Under the pieces are notes generated by a model. It did no database searches. It had not been told where the DNA came from and saw only the letters and a list, made by a program, of their open reading frames with translations. A stretch of DNA of 64,000 bases from Bacteroidota bacterium. Its GTDB lineage: Bacteria; Bacteroidota; Bacteroidia; Chitinophagales; Chitinophagaceae. The position numbers were made by a program, and so were the translations under genes. Below, piece after piece: positions 54,523 to 63,410 of this stretch; position 1 is the stretch's first letter; the number at the start of each line of letters is the position of its first letter. Where the stretch lies: assembly GCA_947460175.1 (NCBI GenBank), contig CANHGW010000002.1:124001-188000 (forward strand), in the 5' to 3' direction.

Positions 54523-57366
54523 ATGAAACAAACTTTATTCCTTTTTAGTGGAATTGTGGCTTTTTTATTGATCGCATTTCTACAAATCAATTCTTCTTCC
54601 AACAAACGAAATGCATTTGATAAGCCAGGAGAGGCTATTGAACATGAATTTATGATTACCAAAGATCCCAAACTTGGTAGAGTACCTCGCGAACGTCTTT
54701 TGATTGCAATGAAACAATTGAATGATATGCAGGCTAAAAAAACAAGAGGAGCAATTGCTGGAGTCTTATGGGAAGAACGTGGTCCCAATAATATTGGTGG
54801 TAGAACTCGCACAATAATGATTGATCCAAATGATGTGACAAAGAAAACAATATGGGCCGGTTCAGTAGGTGGTGGTTTGTGGCAAACAACGGATATTACA
54901 CAAACCAATCCAGTTTGGAATAATAACAACGATTTTCTTGATAATCTAGCTATTTCATCCATGGCATTTGATCCAAGTAATACGCAGAAATTTTATGCAG
55001 TTACAGGGGAGGGACGGTTTAATGCAGATGCAATACAAGGCTTGGGTGTTTTTATATCTACCAATGGAGGTACAACATGGAATTCAATTACAAGCACATT
55101 GAATAATACTGATTTTAACTATTGCCAGAAAGTGGTTGTTACATCTGTAGGTACTGTATTAGTAGCAACTTTAACTGGTATTTGGCGCACAGAAGCCCCC
55201 GTAACAACGGCTTCTGTATTTACAAAAGTGACCGCAGGTTCTGATTTTTATAGCGACATAGAAATATCAGCACCAGGTAGTACGATATATGCTTCTTCTG
55301 GACGTTTTTTTACAAATAATGGGAACTTTTATAGAAGTACTGATGACGGTGCAACATGGAGTATACCTGCCGATTTTAGTGTAAAAGCTGGAACAGTAGA
55401 TCGCGTTGATATTGCTTGCAATGGGAATAATGTTTATGCAGTATGCCAGTCTAGTACAGGCAATGGTGCTAAAAACTTTTTACACTCATCTGATGGAGGT
55501 ATCAATTGGACCTTGAAAACAAAACCTACAGATGCCGACCCAGGTATTGGCACTGATTTTACACGTGGTCAAGCTTGGTATGATTTTTCGATAGAGGTTG
55601 ATCCAAATAATGCAAACAACGTATGGGTTGGAGGTATAGATATGTTTAAATCTACCAATAACGGCACCACTTGGAATCAAATTACCCATTGGTATGGAGG
55701 ATTTGGGTTTCAATTTGTACATGCAGATCAGCATTTTGCAATGTATGAACCTGGTAATTCTAATGTGATGTATTTGGGAAATGATGGTGGTATTTTTAGA
55801 TCATCCAATGCCAATGTAGCAATGCCTACTTTTACTGAAAAAAATACAGGAAGCACAGGTAATAAAGGGTACAATGTAACTCAATTTTATGCTTGTGCTA
55901 CTAAAAACGAACCCGGTTCAAATTATTTTTTAGCGGGTGCTCAGGACAATGGTTCACAACAATTTACCACAGCTGGTATGAATAGTACAGTGGATGTAAA
56001 TGGAGGTGATGGTTGTTTTTGCTTTGTAGATCAAACCAATAGTTTGAATCAAATCGTTACGTATGTTCGTAATAATATCAGTGTTTCAACGGATGGTGGT
56101 ACAAGCTTTAATGGACTTTCTACTGATAATTCTGGTTCGTTTGTCAATCCAATGGATTTAGCGGATGGTGACAATAGATTGTATTCTGGCAGAAACACTA
56201 ATCAACTCATTCGTTGGTCAAATATTTTTGGTGCTGTCTCTAAAACTACATTAAGCGTTAACTTAAATGGTTCATCTGCTTCGCATGTAAAAGTTTCACC
56301 TAATAATAATCAAACAGTGTATGTAGGTACCAATGATGGCGGTATTTTTCGTATCACCAATGCACATACTGGATCTTCGCCTACTATTACTAATTTAGGT
56401 TCACCTTGGAGTGGAGTCAGCGTGTCTTGTATTGAAGTATGGAAATCCTCAGTTAATTCAGATGATAGTATTGTTGCAACTGTATCCAATTATGGAGTGG
56501 CTAATAGTGTTATTTTCACTTCCAATGGTACATCTGCAACACCTACTTGGACCAATTTAGACAATGCTTCGTTGCCAGATATGCCAATCCGTTGGGCTGT
56601 TTATAATCCTACTAATAAAAATCAAGTGTTACTTGCAACTGAATTAGGTGTATGGTCTACCGATAATTTAAATGGAGGTACTACGAATTGGGGACCTACC
56701 AATACAGGTCTTGCAAATGTAAAAGTCAATATGATTAAAGTAAGAAGATCAGACAATCGTTTTGTTGCAGCTACCCATGGTAGAGGTTTATTTACTTCAA
56801 ATAGTATGCTCGCATTGCCAGTATTGTGGGGCTCTCTAAATGCATTGGCCATTGATAATAAAAAAGTAGAATTAAATTGGTCTACCATGGTAGAGCAAAA
56901 CACAGCGTTGTTTACAATTGAACGAAGTAGAGATGGTGTCAACTTTACATCACTCGCTACTCAACAAGCGAAGGGCAATACTGAGATAGAAAGTTTTTAC
57001 AACTATATGGATCTTCAACCAATGAGTGGCATTAATTATTATCGGTTGAAAATAGAAGATATTGATGGTAAAAAAATGTATTCAAAAGTAGTGACAGCCA
57101 CAATTGAAACATACACATTGGATGCAACTATATATCCGAATCCTGCAACTGATTTTGTAAAACTTGCGATGAATGGGTTGAAGGGGACATCTATTCAATA
57201 TTCTATCTACAATAATTTAGGTCGATTGATAGCAAATCGTACGATGGAGAATACCTCTAGTAATTTAAATTTCACTATCGATCTTTCTTCAGTTCCATCA
57301 GGCATTTATTTTATTGAGTTATCCAATGGAGGTCAAAAAATAATACGTCAACTAACTATACAATAA
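54523..57366 (+). CDS. Secreted BNR/VPS10-type beta-propeller T9SS cargo
   Basis: Start at ATG 54523 (MKQTLFLFSGIVAFLLIAFLQ) gives a membrane-type signal. Residues about 70-760 have sialidase-like BNR repeats (SxDGGxxW in forms such as STNGGTTWNSI, STDDGATWS, SSDGGINWT, STNNGTTWN), a propeller family that includes glycosidases and Sortilin-like proteins; catalytic residues are not evident. The C-terminus has a fibronectin-like segment (ALAIDNKKVELNWSTMVEQN) and a type A sorting domain (ATIYPNPATDFVKL). It is 947 residues by this start. Followed by a clear terminator. Confidence 0.88.
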   Translation: MKQTLFLFSGIVAFLLIAFLQINSSSNKRNAFDKPGEAIEHEFMITKDPKLGRVPRERLLIAMKQLNDMQAKKTRGAIAGVLWEERGPNNIGGRTRTIMIDPNDVTKKTIWAGSVGGGLWQTTDITQTNPVWNNNNDFLDNLAISSMAFDPSNTQKFYAVTGEGRFNADAIQGLGVFISTNGGTTWNSITSTLNNTDFNYCQKVVVTSVGTVLVATLTGIWRTEAPVTTASVFTKVTAGSDFYSDIEISAPGSTIYASSGRFFTNNGNFYRSTDDGATWSIPADFSVKAGTVDRVDIACNGNNVYAVCQSSTGNGAKNFLHSSDGGINWTLKTKPTDADPGIGTDFTRGQAWYDFSIEVDPNNANNVWVGGIDMFKSTNNGTTWNQITHWYGGFGFQFVHADQHFAMYEPGNSNVMYLGNDGGIFRSSNANVAMPTFTEKNTGSTGNKGYNVTQFYACATKNEPGSNYFLAGAQDNGSQQFTTAGMNSTVDVNGGDGCFCFVDQTNSLNQIVTYVRNNISVSTDGGTSFNGLSTDNSGSFVNPMDLADGDNRLYSGRNTNQLIRWSNIFGAVSKTTLSVNLNGSSASHVKVSPNNNQTVYVGTNDGGIFRITNAHTGSSPTITNLGSPWSGVSVSCIEVWKSSVNSDDSIVATVSNYGVANSVIFTSNGTSATPTWTNLDNASLPDMPIRWAVYNPTNKNQVLLATELGVWSTDNLNGGTTNWGPTNTGLANVKVNMIKVRRSDNRFVAATHGRGLFTSNSMLALPVLWGSLNALAIDNKKVELNWSTMVEQNTALFTIERSRDGVNFTSLATQQAKGNTEIESFYNYMDLQPMSGINYYRLKIEDIDGKKMYSKVVTATIETYTLDATIYPNPATDFVKLAMNGLKGTSIQYSIYNNLGRLIANRTMENTSSNLNFTIDLSSVPSGIYFIELSNGGQKIIRQLTIQ

Positions 57367-57398
57367 TTTTTTCTAGCGTTATTTCATTCGTAAAAAAA

Positions 57399-57429
57399 AG
57401 AGGCTGTCTCGTTCATCGAAATAGCCTCT
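57399..57429 (+). terminator. Rho-independent terminator after the BNR-type gene
   Basis: AGAGGCT (57399-57405) pairs with AGCCTCT (57423-57429); eight A in front and six T behind. The flanks make it plausible in both directions. Confidence 0.8.
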
Positions 57430-57475
57430 TTTTTAGCCCTTGTTGGTATCGAAGTATAGCCAGCGTCTTTGTTCA

Positions 57476-57613
57476 AATCGTTGGCTCGCAGAGCCGAGCC
57501 AATGGATTTTCAAGACAGTCTCAGCTAGTTTTCGACGTCTATTACTTTGATGTAGCTATGACTAGGCAAAGCCTATCAAGAACATAGAAGCCACGAAGGC
57601 ATAGCCTTCGTGG
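57476..57613 (+). repeat. Structured intergenic repeat, copy 2
   Basis: Same unit as copies 1 and 3. The 3' hairpin here is perfect over ten bases, CCACGAAGGC-ATA-GCCTTCGTGG; copy 1 has a one-base insertion in the matching arm but keeps pairing. An additional shared 18-base stretch (57436-57453) is found again at 58848-58865. The remaining gap to 57866 shows nothing else. Confidence 0.8.
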
Positions 57614-57866
57614 AGTAAGATATTTATTCCGATTGAATCCCACTCGTAATGTGGAAACTATTTTTGTTCCTTAGAATTGGGTGCATTAAGTATAGCCATT
57701 TGTGCGTATGACATGACTGAATATGTTTTATGCTAATAGACTATTAGGCACCATGTGGATAAAGAATCTTGTTACAATTACATTTTTTTGTTTTCTATTT
57801 TTATCTTGGTGTAAGATGAAAGAATGTTTAGTCCAGACATTTTTTTCAATCTCAAAAAAAGACAAC

Positions 57867-58727
57867 ATGAAAAAAATAATAATAGGCATGTTATGGTCAG
57901 TTTGTGCAATGACGATGCAAATAGATGCTCAAGTGACAGGTACTTTTGTAGACCGTCGTGATGGTAAAGTATATAAAACTATAGAAATCGGAACACAAAT
58001 ATGGATGTCCGAAAATTTAGCCTTTAAGGCCTCAAGCGGTTGTTGGGCTTATAATAAAGAAGTGAAGAATGTAGCCACGTATGGCTACCTCTACAATTGG
58101 GCAACTGCAATCAAAGTATGTCCAATAGGTTGGCATACTGCCAATGATGTAGACTGGAAAAACCTTGCCAATTACTTAGGTGGTGAAACGAAGGCAGGAG
58201 CTAAAATGAAATCAACAAGTGGCTGGACCAACAATACAAACCATACTAACAGCAGTGGTTTCAACGGATTGCTAGGAGGGTATTACCAAAAATCGGATGG
58301 CAAATTTAAGTCCACGGGTACATTAGCTGCCATGTGGACTGCCACCATGAGTGAAGATGATTTGGGTATGACCGTTTGGAGTTATATGTTAGGTATTGAC
58401 AATTTGAAATTGGTAAGAGACCATGTGGTTTTTACTGAGCAAGATGGCCTCAGTGTGCGTTGTGTAAAAGACGGATTTATCAAAAAAGAGGTTAAAGAAC
58501 CTGCTAAAGTGGAATTTCCAAAGGGTAGTAAAGTGCGAGTACTTAAAGACGAAAGCCCCTATGATTTATTGAATTCCATTAGCGATGAAAAAAATGGCGT
58601 ACCAACTGTCGGCATTGTAGTTGAAGATTTGGTGCCTTTGGGAGATGGCTGGTACTCAGGAAAAGTGGATATGTATGTGGGGGGCTATCGATCATATAAG
58701 CGAGCCAAGTTTGAATTAATTAAGTAA
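57867..58727 (+). CDS. FISUMP-domain secreted protein
   Basis: Start at ATG 57867 gives a signal peptide ending IDAQ; longer frames upstream from 57723 add hydrophobic sequence without support. Residues about 25-215 are a Fib_succ_major (FISUMP) domain: DRRDGKVYKTIEIGTQIWMSENL, YGYLYNWATAI, CPIGWHTANDVDWKNL, GLLGGYY and LSVRCVKD, the standard blocks. The C-terminal 65 residues (KGSKVRVLKDESPYDLL) look SH3-like. These proteins are secreted and of unknown role. Placed between two copies of the structured repeat. Confidence 0.85.
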   Translation: MKKIIIGMLWSVCAMTMQIDAQVTGTFVDRRDGKVYKTIEIGTQIWMSENLAFKASSGCWAYNKEVKNVATYGYLYNWATAIKVCPIGWHTANDVDWKNLANYLGGETKAGAKMKSTSGWTNNTNHTNSSGFNGLLGGYYQKSDGKFKSTGTLAAMWTATMSEDDLGMTVWSYMLGIDNLKLVRDHVVFTEQDGLSVRCVKDGFIKKEVKEPAKVEFPKGSKVRVLKDESPYDLLNSISDEKNGVPTVGIVVEDLVPLGDGWYSGKVDMYVGGYRSYKRAKFELIK

Positions 58728-59017
58728 CGCAATTTTTGCAATAAAAACCTCAACGATTTTGTAAATCTTGCGTTCTCGGAGATTCTCCGGCCTCTGGGAC
58801 TTAGAAAACGTAATTACATTCTTGTGATAGAATGATTATGTTTTTTCGCCCTTGTTGGTATCGAAATATAAACAGAGCAGCAGAGGGTACCAACAAGCAC
58901 CATGCTTAGCAAGATGGTTTTATACGATGATTATAATTTAATTTTAAAACGCATTATTAAATGCGAATTAAGGAGCGCAACTTAATGTCATTCTTTTTCT
59001 TCTTCGAGCCTTTGTTC
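58728..59017. other. Gap with inverted repeats
   Basis: No gene seen. It contains CTTGTTGGTA (58851-58860) with TACCAACAAG (58888-58897), a 10-bp perfect inverted repeat with a 27-base loop, and CGCATT-ATTA-AATGCG (58950-58965). The 18 bases at 58848-58865 recur at 57436-57453. Confidence 0.6.
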
Positions 59018-59153
59018 CAATCGTTGTCTCGCAGAGCCGAGCCAAAGGATTTCCACGACAGTCTCGGCTAGTTTTCGAAGTCTTTTACTTTGATGTAGCA
59101 GTGACTAGGTAAAGACCAAGGAAGTATTAGCCAATAAGGCATAGGCTCCGTGG
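59018..59153 (+). repeat. Structured intergenic repeat, copy 3
   Basis: The first 95 bases agree almost base for base with copies 1 and 2, while the 3' third has diverged and the last hairpins have lost pairing. Similarity to copy 1 extends upstream to about 58972. It is next to the stop codon of the minus-strand retropepsin gene. Confidence 0.75.
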
Positions 59154-59159
59154 AGGGGG

Positions 59160-60593
59160 TTAATTGCAGTATTTTTTAATTTTATCGTAGGCATCCTCAA
59201 AACCTTGTTCACCCGCCTTACTGAAATCTAAACATGCACTTTCTTTCATGTTCATTTCTAATTTTACATGACCTCGCATCCAATAGCAGTAAGGATTATC
59301 TGACTTTAGCACTATAGCTGAATCTAAATCATGAAGTGATGCAGCATTTTGAGCTATAATATATTTAGAAACAGCTCGCAATTCGTAATATTTGGCTAAT
59401 TCTTCAGTTTCATCAATCAAAGCTCTATTATATCTCGGAAGGTTAACTGATGTGCTTGGTTTTATTAAATTAGTATTAACTTTATTAGTATATAAATATA
59501 TGGCTCTATTTAAATCTTCAATTGATCCCATGTAGTCTTTCAATTTATATTTCGCTTCAGATCTTTCAGATAGGAATTGAGCATGCCATCTATCTTTTGT
59601 TATAAAATATATCCTAAGATAATCATGTTCATTGGTCAATTCTAAGTTGCTTTCTATTAATGTGATTATTTTACTTAAATCGATAACTGACTTGAAATAA
59701 TCATTCATATTGTGCGAATAAATAAATGCGCGCTTACTATATGACATTATTAAAGTTTCAAAATAGTTGATATCTTCTTTAGGTAATAACTCAATTTTCT
59801 TAGATAAGTCTTTTATTGCTGTAGAATAATATCCATATTCTACACTTAGATAAATTTGGGAATTAACTGCATGTATTAATCTATCAAAATCATTGTTTAA
59901 ATATCTTATAAAATTCTCAAGGTCACTATATGCCTCCTTATAACATTTGTACTTACTATTCAGATACGACCTTGATTCATATAAAATTAATATTGAAGTT
60001 GTATCCCTATTTTTTTTAGATGAATTTATATCCATATCAATTGCTAAAAGTTCTTTATGGTATTCTGGATACATTACAGATTTAGGCTGTAATTCCTTAG
60101 TTGACTTCAGAGGCTTACGGGATATATCTTTTTTCCCAATTACCAAGGTGTTCTCATCATAATTAAAAGTAAATTCTCCTAATTTTTGCAATAAAGATTG
60201 ACCTAGCAATAATGAGGCTGATTGATTCTTTAGTATTACGGCTTCAACATTTTCCAATTCATATTCGCCTATCATTATTTTCTTCAAAAGAACTTTTTTT
60301 GCATCAATTACGCTACCATCTGCAATTGTGTATTTTCCGCTGCCAATTATATCACTTTCTGATAAAAAGCCATTTTTAAACATATATTCTGCTTCAATTG
60401 ATGTTAAGGATACTATACTTGCCCCTGTATCAAAAATGAAGTTCATCGATACACCATTAACCTTGCAAGGAACATGATAAACACCATTTCTTTTTAAAAG
60501 TTTGATTTTGCTCTGAGCTAAGGATTGCTCATTTTGATGAAGTATTAGAATTGTTAGTAAAAAGAATATCACTTTAATACTTCTAGAAGTCAT
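59160..60593 (-). CDS. Secreted retropepsin-like aspartic protease with TPR region
   Basis: The chosen ATG (60593) gives a signal peptide ending SLAQ; alternatives at 60626 and 60710 lengthen the N-terminus. Residues about 35-160 are a retropepsin-like domain: FDTGASIVSL holds the catalytic Asp, then a flap-like strand (KYTIADGSVIDAKKV) and LLGQSLLQKLGEFTFNYDENTLVIG. Such domains are found in many single-copy exported proteins. From about 200 to 475 are TPR-like helices (MGSIEDLNRAIYLYTNK, HDLDSAIVLKSDNPYCYWMRG). Target unknown. The upstream gap to 60934 has a hairpin (see below) but no other gene. Confidence 0.78.
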   Translation of the reverse strand: MTSRSIKVIFFLLTILILHQNEQSLAQSKIKLLKRNGVYHVPCKVNGVSMNFIFDTGASIVSLTSIEAEYMFKNGFLSESDIIGSGKYTIADGSVIDAKKVLLKKIMIGEYELENVEAVILKNQSASLLLGQSLLQKLGEFTFNYDENTLVIGKKDISRKPLKSTKELQPKSVMYPEYHKELLAIDMDINSSKKNRDTTSILILYESRSYLNSKYKCYKEAYSDLENFIRYLNNDFDRLIHAVNSQIYLSVEYGYYSTAIKDLSKKIELLPKEDINYFETLIMSYSKRAFIYSHNMNDYFKSVIDLSKIITLIESNLELTNEHDYLRIYFITKDRWHAQFLSERSEAKYKLKDYMGSIEDLNRAIYLYTNKVNTNLIKPSTSVNLPRYNRALIDETEELAKYYELRAVSKYIIAQNAASLHDLDSAIVLKSDNPYCYWMRGHVKLEMNMKESACLDFSKAGEQGFEDAYDKIKKYCN

Positions 60594-60750
60594 TTTTAGA
60601 TAAGCATCAGTGAGTACAGCTTTCATTTTAATTCCTTTTTTAAGTTTAGTCTTTGCTAGTTGACAGCTAAAGTGCCAACCTAGGCTGAACAAAGATAGAG
60701 GAAAAAGCATGACATTTATTCCTATATCTAAAAAGATTAATTACTGTTCA

Positions 60751-60775
60751 GTTGTTGGTTTTCTTAGCCAACAAC
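60751..60775. repeat. Hairpin GTTGTTGG/CCAACAAC upstream of the retropepsin gene
   Basis: Arms 60751-60758 and 60768-60775, 9-base loop. The downstream part, CTTAGCCAACAACATACTA (60763-60781), recurs with two changes at 61370-61388. Confidence 0.5.
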
Positions 60776-60934
60776 ATACTAAGTATTAAATAATTTTCAA
60801 CAAAAAAATATAAATTATATTGATTTTTATACAAACGCTAATAATAAAGGCGAAATCATTGTTAAATAACTTAACAGTGAATTACTGTTCCCTGTTACTA
60901 TATAAACTAAATAAACTTATAAAGATGGCTAAAA

Positions 60935-61228
60935 TTAATCCGACCATTTATCAATAAAATCTAACACCTCCTCCATTGTGTAGATAACTTTAGATTCTTT
61001 CACCATGGTCGTCGTAGCGTTATTTGGATTTGGTGTATTATAAAAAGTAAAGCATCTATTTAAATCTAAAAAAATACCAACCCCATATATCAAACGGTGT
61101 TTGTGGCTGAATTTATGATAAACCTTATCAAAGTTTAAATTATCGATTTTGAGTGTTTGGTTGATTTTAGTTTCTAGATTAAAATCAAGTCTTTTGTTAA
61201 AGTATTCTGAAATATCATCTTGTAGCAT
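60935..61228 (-). CDS. Small hypothetical protein
   Basis: 97 residues, not recognised. No signal or membrane segment; charged N-terminus (ISEYFNKRLDFNLETKINQTLKIDNLNFDKVYHKF) and an alpha-helical end (EEVLDFIDKWSD). The pattern is regular enough for a real protein. Confidence 0.55.
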   Translation of the reverse strand: MLQDDISEYFNKRLDFNLETKINQTLKIDNLNFDKVYHKFSHKHRLIYGVGIFLDLNRCFTFYNTPNPNNATTTMVKESKVIYTMEEVLDFIDKWSD

Positions 61229-61402
61229 AACTAAACTTTAGTATTCAAAATTAATTAAATGAAATAATGAAAGTCATAAAACTTACTCACACTTAATTTA
61301 AGAAATTATTGTAGATGTATGGTCATACAAAGAAATTAACAACTAAAATTATCCACCTTTGTTTGTTTCCTTAACCAACAACACACTATTGTTAAAAATA
61401 TT

Positions 61403-61435
61403 CATAGAACAAATATACTCGATATTTGTTCTATG
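61403..61435. repeat. 14-bp perfect inverted repeat
   Basis: CATAGAACAAATAT (61403-61416) and ATATTTGTTCTATG (61422-61435), loop ACTCG. No T-run follows, so an operator or a recombination-type site is more likely than a terminator. It overlaps the stop codon of the remnant below. Confidence 0.65.
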
Positions 61436-61601
61436 CCAACGCTTCCAAAATTGCCCAACGATACCAATAAAGCGGAGTGAAACGGTTCACATAACCTTTT
61501 TTATCTAGCTTACGAGATGTAGCAATGCTGAACATCTCGAAAAGCATGATAAAGAAATAAGCCTCTCTTTTACGAAAATTTCTGTTATCTGTTATGTTGT
61601 T
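61431..61601 (-). pseudogene. Probable gene remnant (C-terminal fragment, 57 codons)
   Basis: Minus-strand open frame with no ATG at its upstream end, delimited by TAA at 61602-61604 and TAG at 61431-61433. It encodes a well-composed segment including KREAYFFIMLFEMFSIATSR and RFTPLYWYRWAILEALA. An internal ATG (61547) would give 38 residues. The composition looks like the end of a once longer protein; I cannot name its family. Nothing else in 61229-61641 besides the palindrome and the shared 19-base motif. Confidence 0.4.
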
Positions 61602-61641
61602 TTATTTAACTATTAAAATTATGAAAAAAGGTTTATAAAAA

Positions 61642-62271
61642 TCACTTCGTTATTGAAAGAGTATCCGTTAGAGCGTTTTGCTCTAGTTTGTCTTGCTTTT
61701 GCATATATTTCCGTAGCGTTGATAGCTCTATTTTTATTCCTTCTAACTCTTTTTCACTTTTATCTTTTGACTGTAAAATAAATGTTTGTATAATATAATA
61801 AATAGATAGTATGGCTATAATTAATGTCACTGATCCACTTAAAACTGTAAACAAATTTGTACGAATAACAGATTTATTAATAGTAATAAGTTGTTCTTTA
61901 AGTACGTCATCTAGTTTAAGGTGCCTAAGATATTTATCATGTCCTCCAAGTCGTTTAGCAAGTCTTCCAATATCTGTCAATTCAAAAGTATTTTTAAGAT
62001 TAATATCTTCAACTCTTTTTATATACCCTTGCTTCTTCATAAATTGTTTAACACAATTAAATTCCTTTTTACCAAATGAAAGATAAGTGATATTTATGAA
62101 ATCAATTTCTTCAAGATGTCCAATTGTTTTTAAGTATTTAGTATGGTCGTATCCAACAAGTATATTGTCAATATTAAATTTATCGAATGGCATAATTGCA
62201 TTAAAAACGAGATTACAAGTTTCAGTCATAAATTCATTTAAGCAATTTTCTATTTCTTCATCTTTTGTCAT
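61642..62271 (-). CDS. Membrane-anchored hypothetical protein
   Basis: 209 residues, not recognised. Residues 1-130 are a soluble domain with helix-rich pattern (LTDIGRLAKRLGGHDKYLRHLKLDD looks like the end of a winged-helix domain); a membrane helix at about 142-163 (LFTVLSGSVTLIIAILSIYYII), then a coiled coil (KSEKELEGIKIELSTLRKYMQ). Such one-helix proteins with a wHTH-like part occur in accessory regions. Its start lies at 62271. Confidence 0.6.
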   Translation of the reverse strand: MTKDEEIENCLNEFMTETCNLVFNAIMPFDKFNIDNILVGYDHTKYLKTIGHLEEIDFINITYLSFGKKEFNCVKQFMKKQGYIKRVEDINLKNTFELTDIGRLAKRLGGHDKYLRHLKLDDVLKEQLITINKSVIRTNLFTVLSGSVTLIIAILSIYYIIQTFILQSKDKSEKELEGIKIELSTLRKYMQKQDKLEQNALTDTLSITK

Positions 62272-62450
62272 TTTATTTATTGGTTATTTCTTTAGGGAAA
62301 CAGATGTCTGAAAACTTACAAATAACTTGATATAGTGCAAAGTTCCTGCCATTTAACAATCACTATAGACTTGTGTAAATGGCTATAATGATTTGTAACT
62401 AGCATGTTCAAATATATAATTCATTTTTTACAAATCATAGTAATAGCATT

Positions 62451-62544
62451 TTAGTTTGAATATTGAAGTGAGTTGGTGATTTAGAATACATGTGAAAATT
62501 ACTAGTTTATTTACACAGATGTTTTACTCCAATATTCAAATTAC
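62451..62544. repeat. Imperfect 19-bp inverted repeat
   Basis: The arms at 62451-62469 and 62526-62544 agree at 16 of 19 positions, with an 11-base exact core (TTTGAATATTG at 62455-62465; its complement at 62530-62540). The rest of 62272-62540 has nothing else. Confidence 0.5.
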
Positions 62545-63008
62545 AACTTCCTTTTTCCCTTCCCTTTTTTAGGCATCATAGGGCTGAGTTGTCGGGCGGC
62601 TTCTTGAGCGCCAAGTACGTTTTGAGTAGCTGCTGCTTGGCAATATTTGTAAAAGTCGAGTGCGGTGCTTACGCTTTCGTTTTCGAGGGCTATTACGGTA
62701 TCGTTTATGGCTTGTTGCAATTTTTTAACCTGTATCAGTATATCACCCAAAAACTGAAAATCTTGTACATCCTTTTCAAACTCAGCTTGATTAAAATAGG
62801 GCGGTAGGATATGTGGATTTTGTCGGGTAAGTTCCAAGGCAGTGGTAATAAAAGCATGCGTGCGAGCACCTAGTCTAAGGTGTTTGCGTTTTTCGCTAGG
62901 CGTAAGTTGTACCAAAAACGACATGCTCGTTTCGATGTCTGAAAGCATGGTGAGCCATGCTTGATGTTGTACATCGGTAATACCGATGGAAAGGTTATTG
63001 TAAGGCAT
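62541..63008 (-). CDS. Hypothetical protein, full-length member of the MPYxNL family
   Basis: 155 residues, not recognised. Mostly helical; starts MPYNNLSIGITDVQHQAW, then LTPSEKRKHLRLGARTHAFITTALELTRQNPHILPPYFNQAEFEKDVQDF and a basic tail (MMPKKGKGKRKL). No signal or membrane segment. A broken paralogue faces it across the repeat array. Family of unknown function. Confidence 0.65.
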   Translation of the reverse strand: MPYNNLSIGITDVQHQAWLTMLSDIETSMSFLVQLTPSEKRKHLRLGARTHAFITTALELTRQNPHILPPYFNQAEFEKDVQDFQFLGDILIQVKKLQQAINDTVIALENESVSTALDFYKYCQAAATQNVLGAQEAARQLSPMMPKKGKGKRKL

Positions 63009-63080
63009 AGTAGTAAGTTATTTTTCAATATCAAAAATAGTAGATTTTGTATTAAAATATTCCTAAAATAGCACCTATGC

Positions 63081-63271
63081 TGCCAAACTTTGCAAAAATG
63101 TGCAATGCAATTGCACATAGGGTGCAATTGCATTGCAGAAATCTGCAATTGCATTACATGAGTGGTGCAATACAATTGCACCACTCGTGCCAAATTTCGC
63201 AGAAAGTTGCAATGCAAATGCACCATCAGTGCCAAACTTTGCACACATGGTGTAAAGCTTTGCACCATCTG
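63081..63271. repeat. Tandem array of nine 21-22 bp units (TGCnAA...TTGCA)
   Basis: Unit starts by eye: 63081, 63102, 63123, 63144 (22), 63166 (22), 63188, 63209, 63230, 63251. The best-conserved units begin TGCCAAACTTTGCA. Within it lie perfect inverted repeats of 16 bases (63101-63116 with 63122-63137) and 12 bases (63160-63171 with 63175-63186). The frames open on both strands through the array are a by-product of the repeat, not genes. Confidence 0.85.
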
Positions 63272-63410
63272 TGTAATGTTGGACTTTTTTTTCTTAAAAA
63301 TTTCTTAAAAAACAGTCCAAATTGTTTTCATTTTTTTACTACGATATACAAGCTATGTAATTTTAATTGATAAATTAATTTTCTTTTTTAACACTTAAAA
63401 ACACCTACGT

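Noticed and set aside
57723-57866. N-terminal extension of the FISUMP gene with a second hydrophobic segment
   Set aside because: The ATG at 57867 gives a complete signal peptide; the extension would place it inside the protein.
61488-61520. tRNA-like GGTTCA segment
   Set aside because: No acceptor stem, no D-loop or anticodon arm can be folded around it.
62451-62544. Miniature transposon ended by the inverted repeat
   Set aside because: Only 94 bp long, arms imperfect, and no target-site duplication seen.
63081-63271. CRISPR array
   Set aside because: Units are directly adjacent with no unique spacers, and no cas gene is nearby.
63077-63370. 97-codon plus-strand ORF and 132-codon minus-strand ORF (62870-63268) through the repeat array
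   Set aside because: Their MQLHH/LHC-type repeats simply mirror the 21-bp DNA units, both strands are open, and composition (Cys, His, Gln) is not protein-like.
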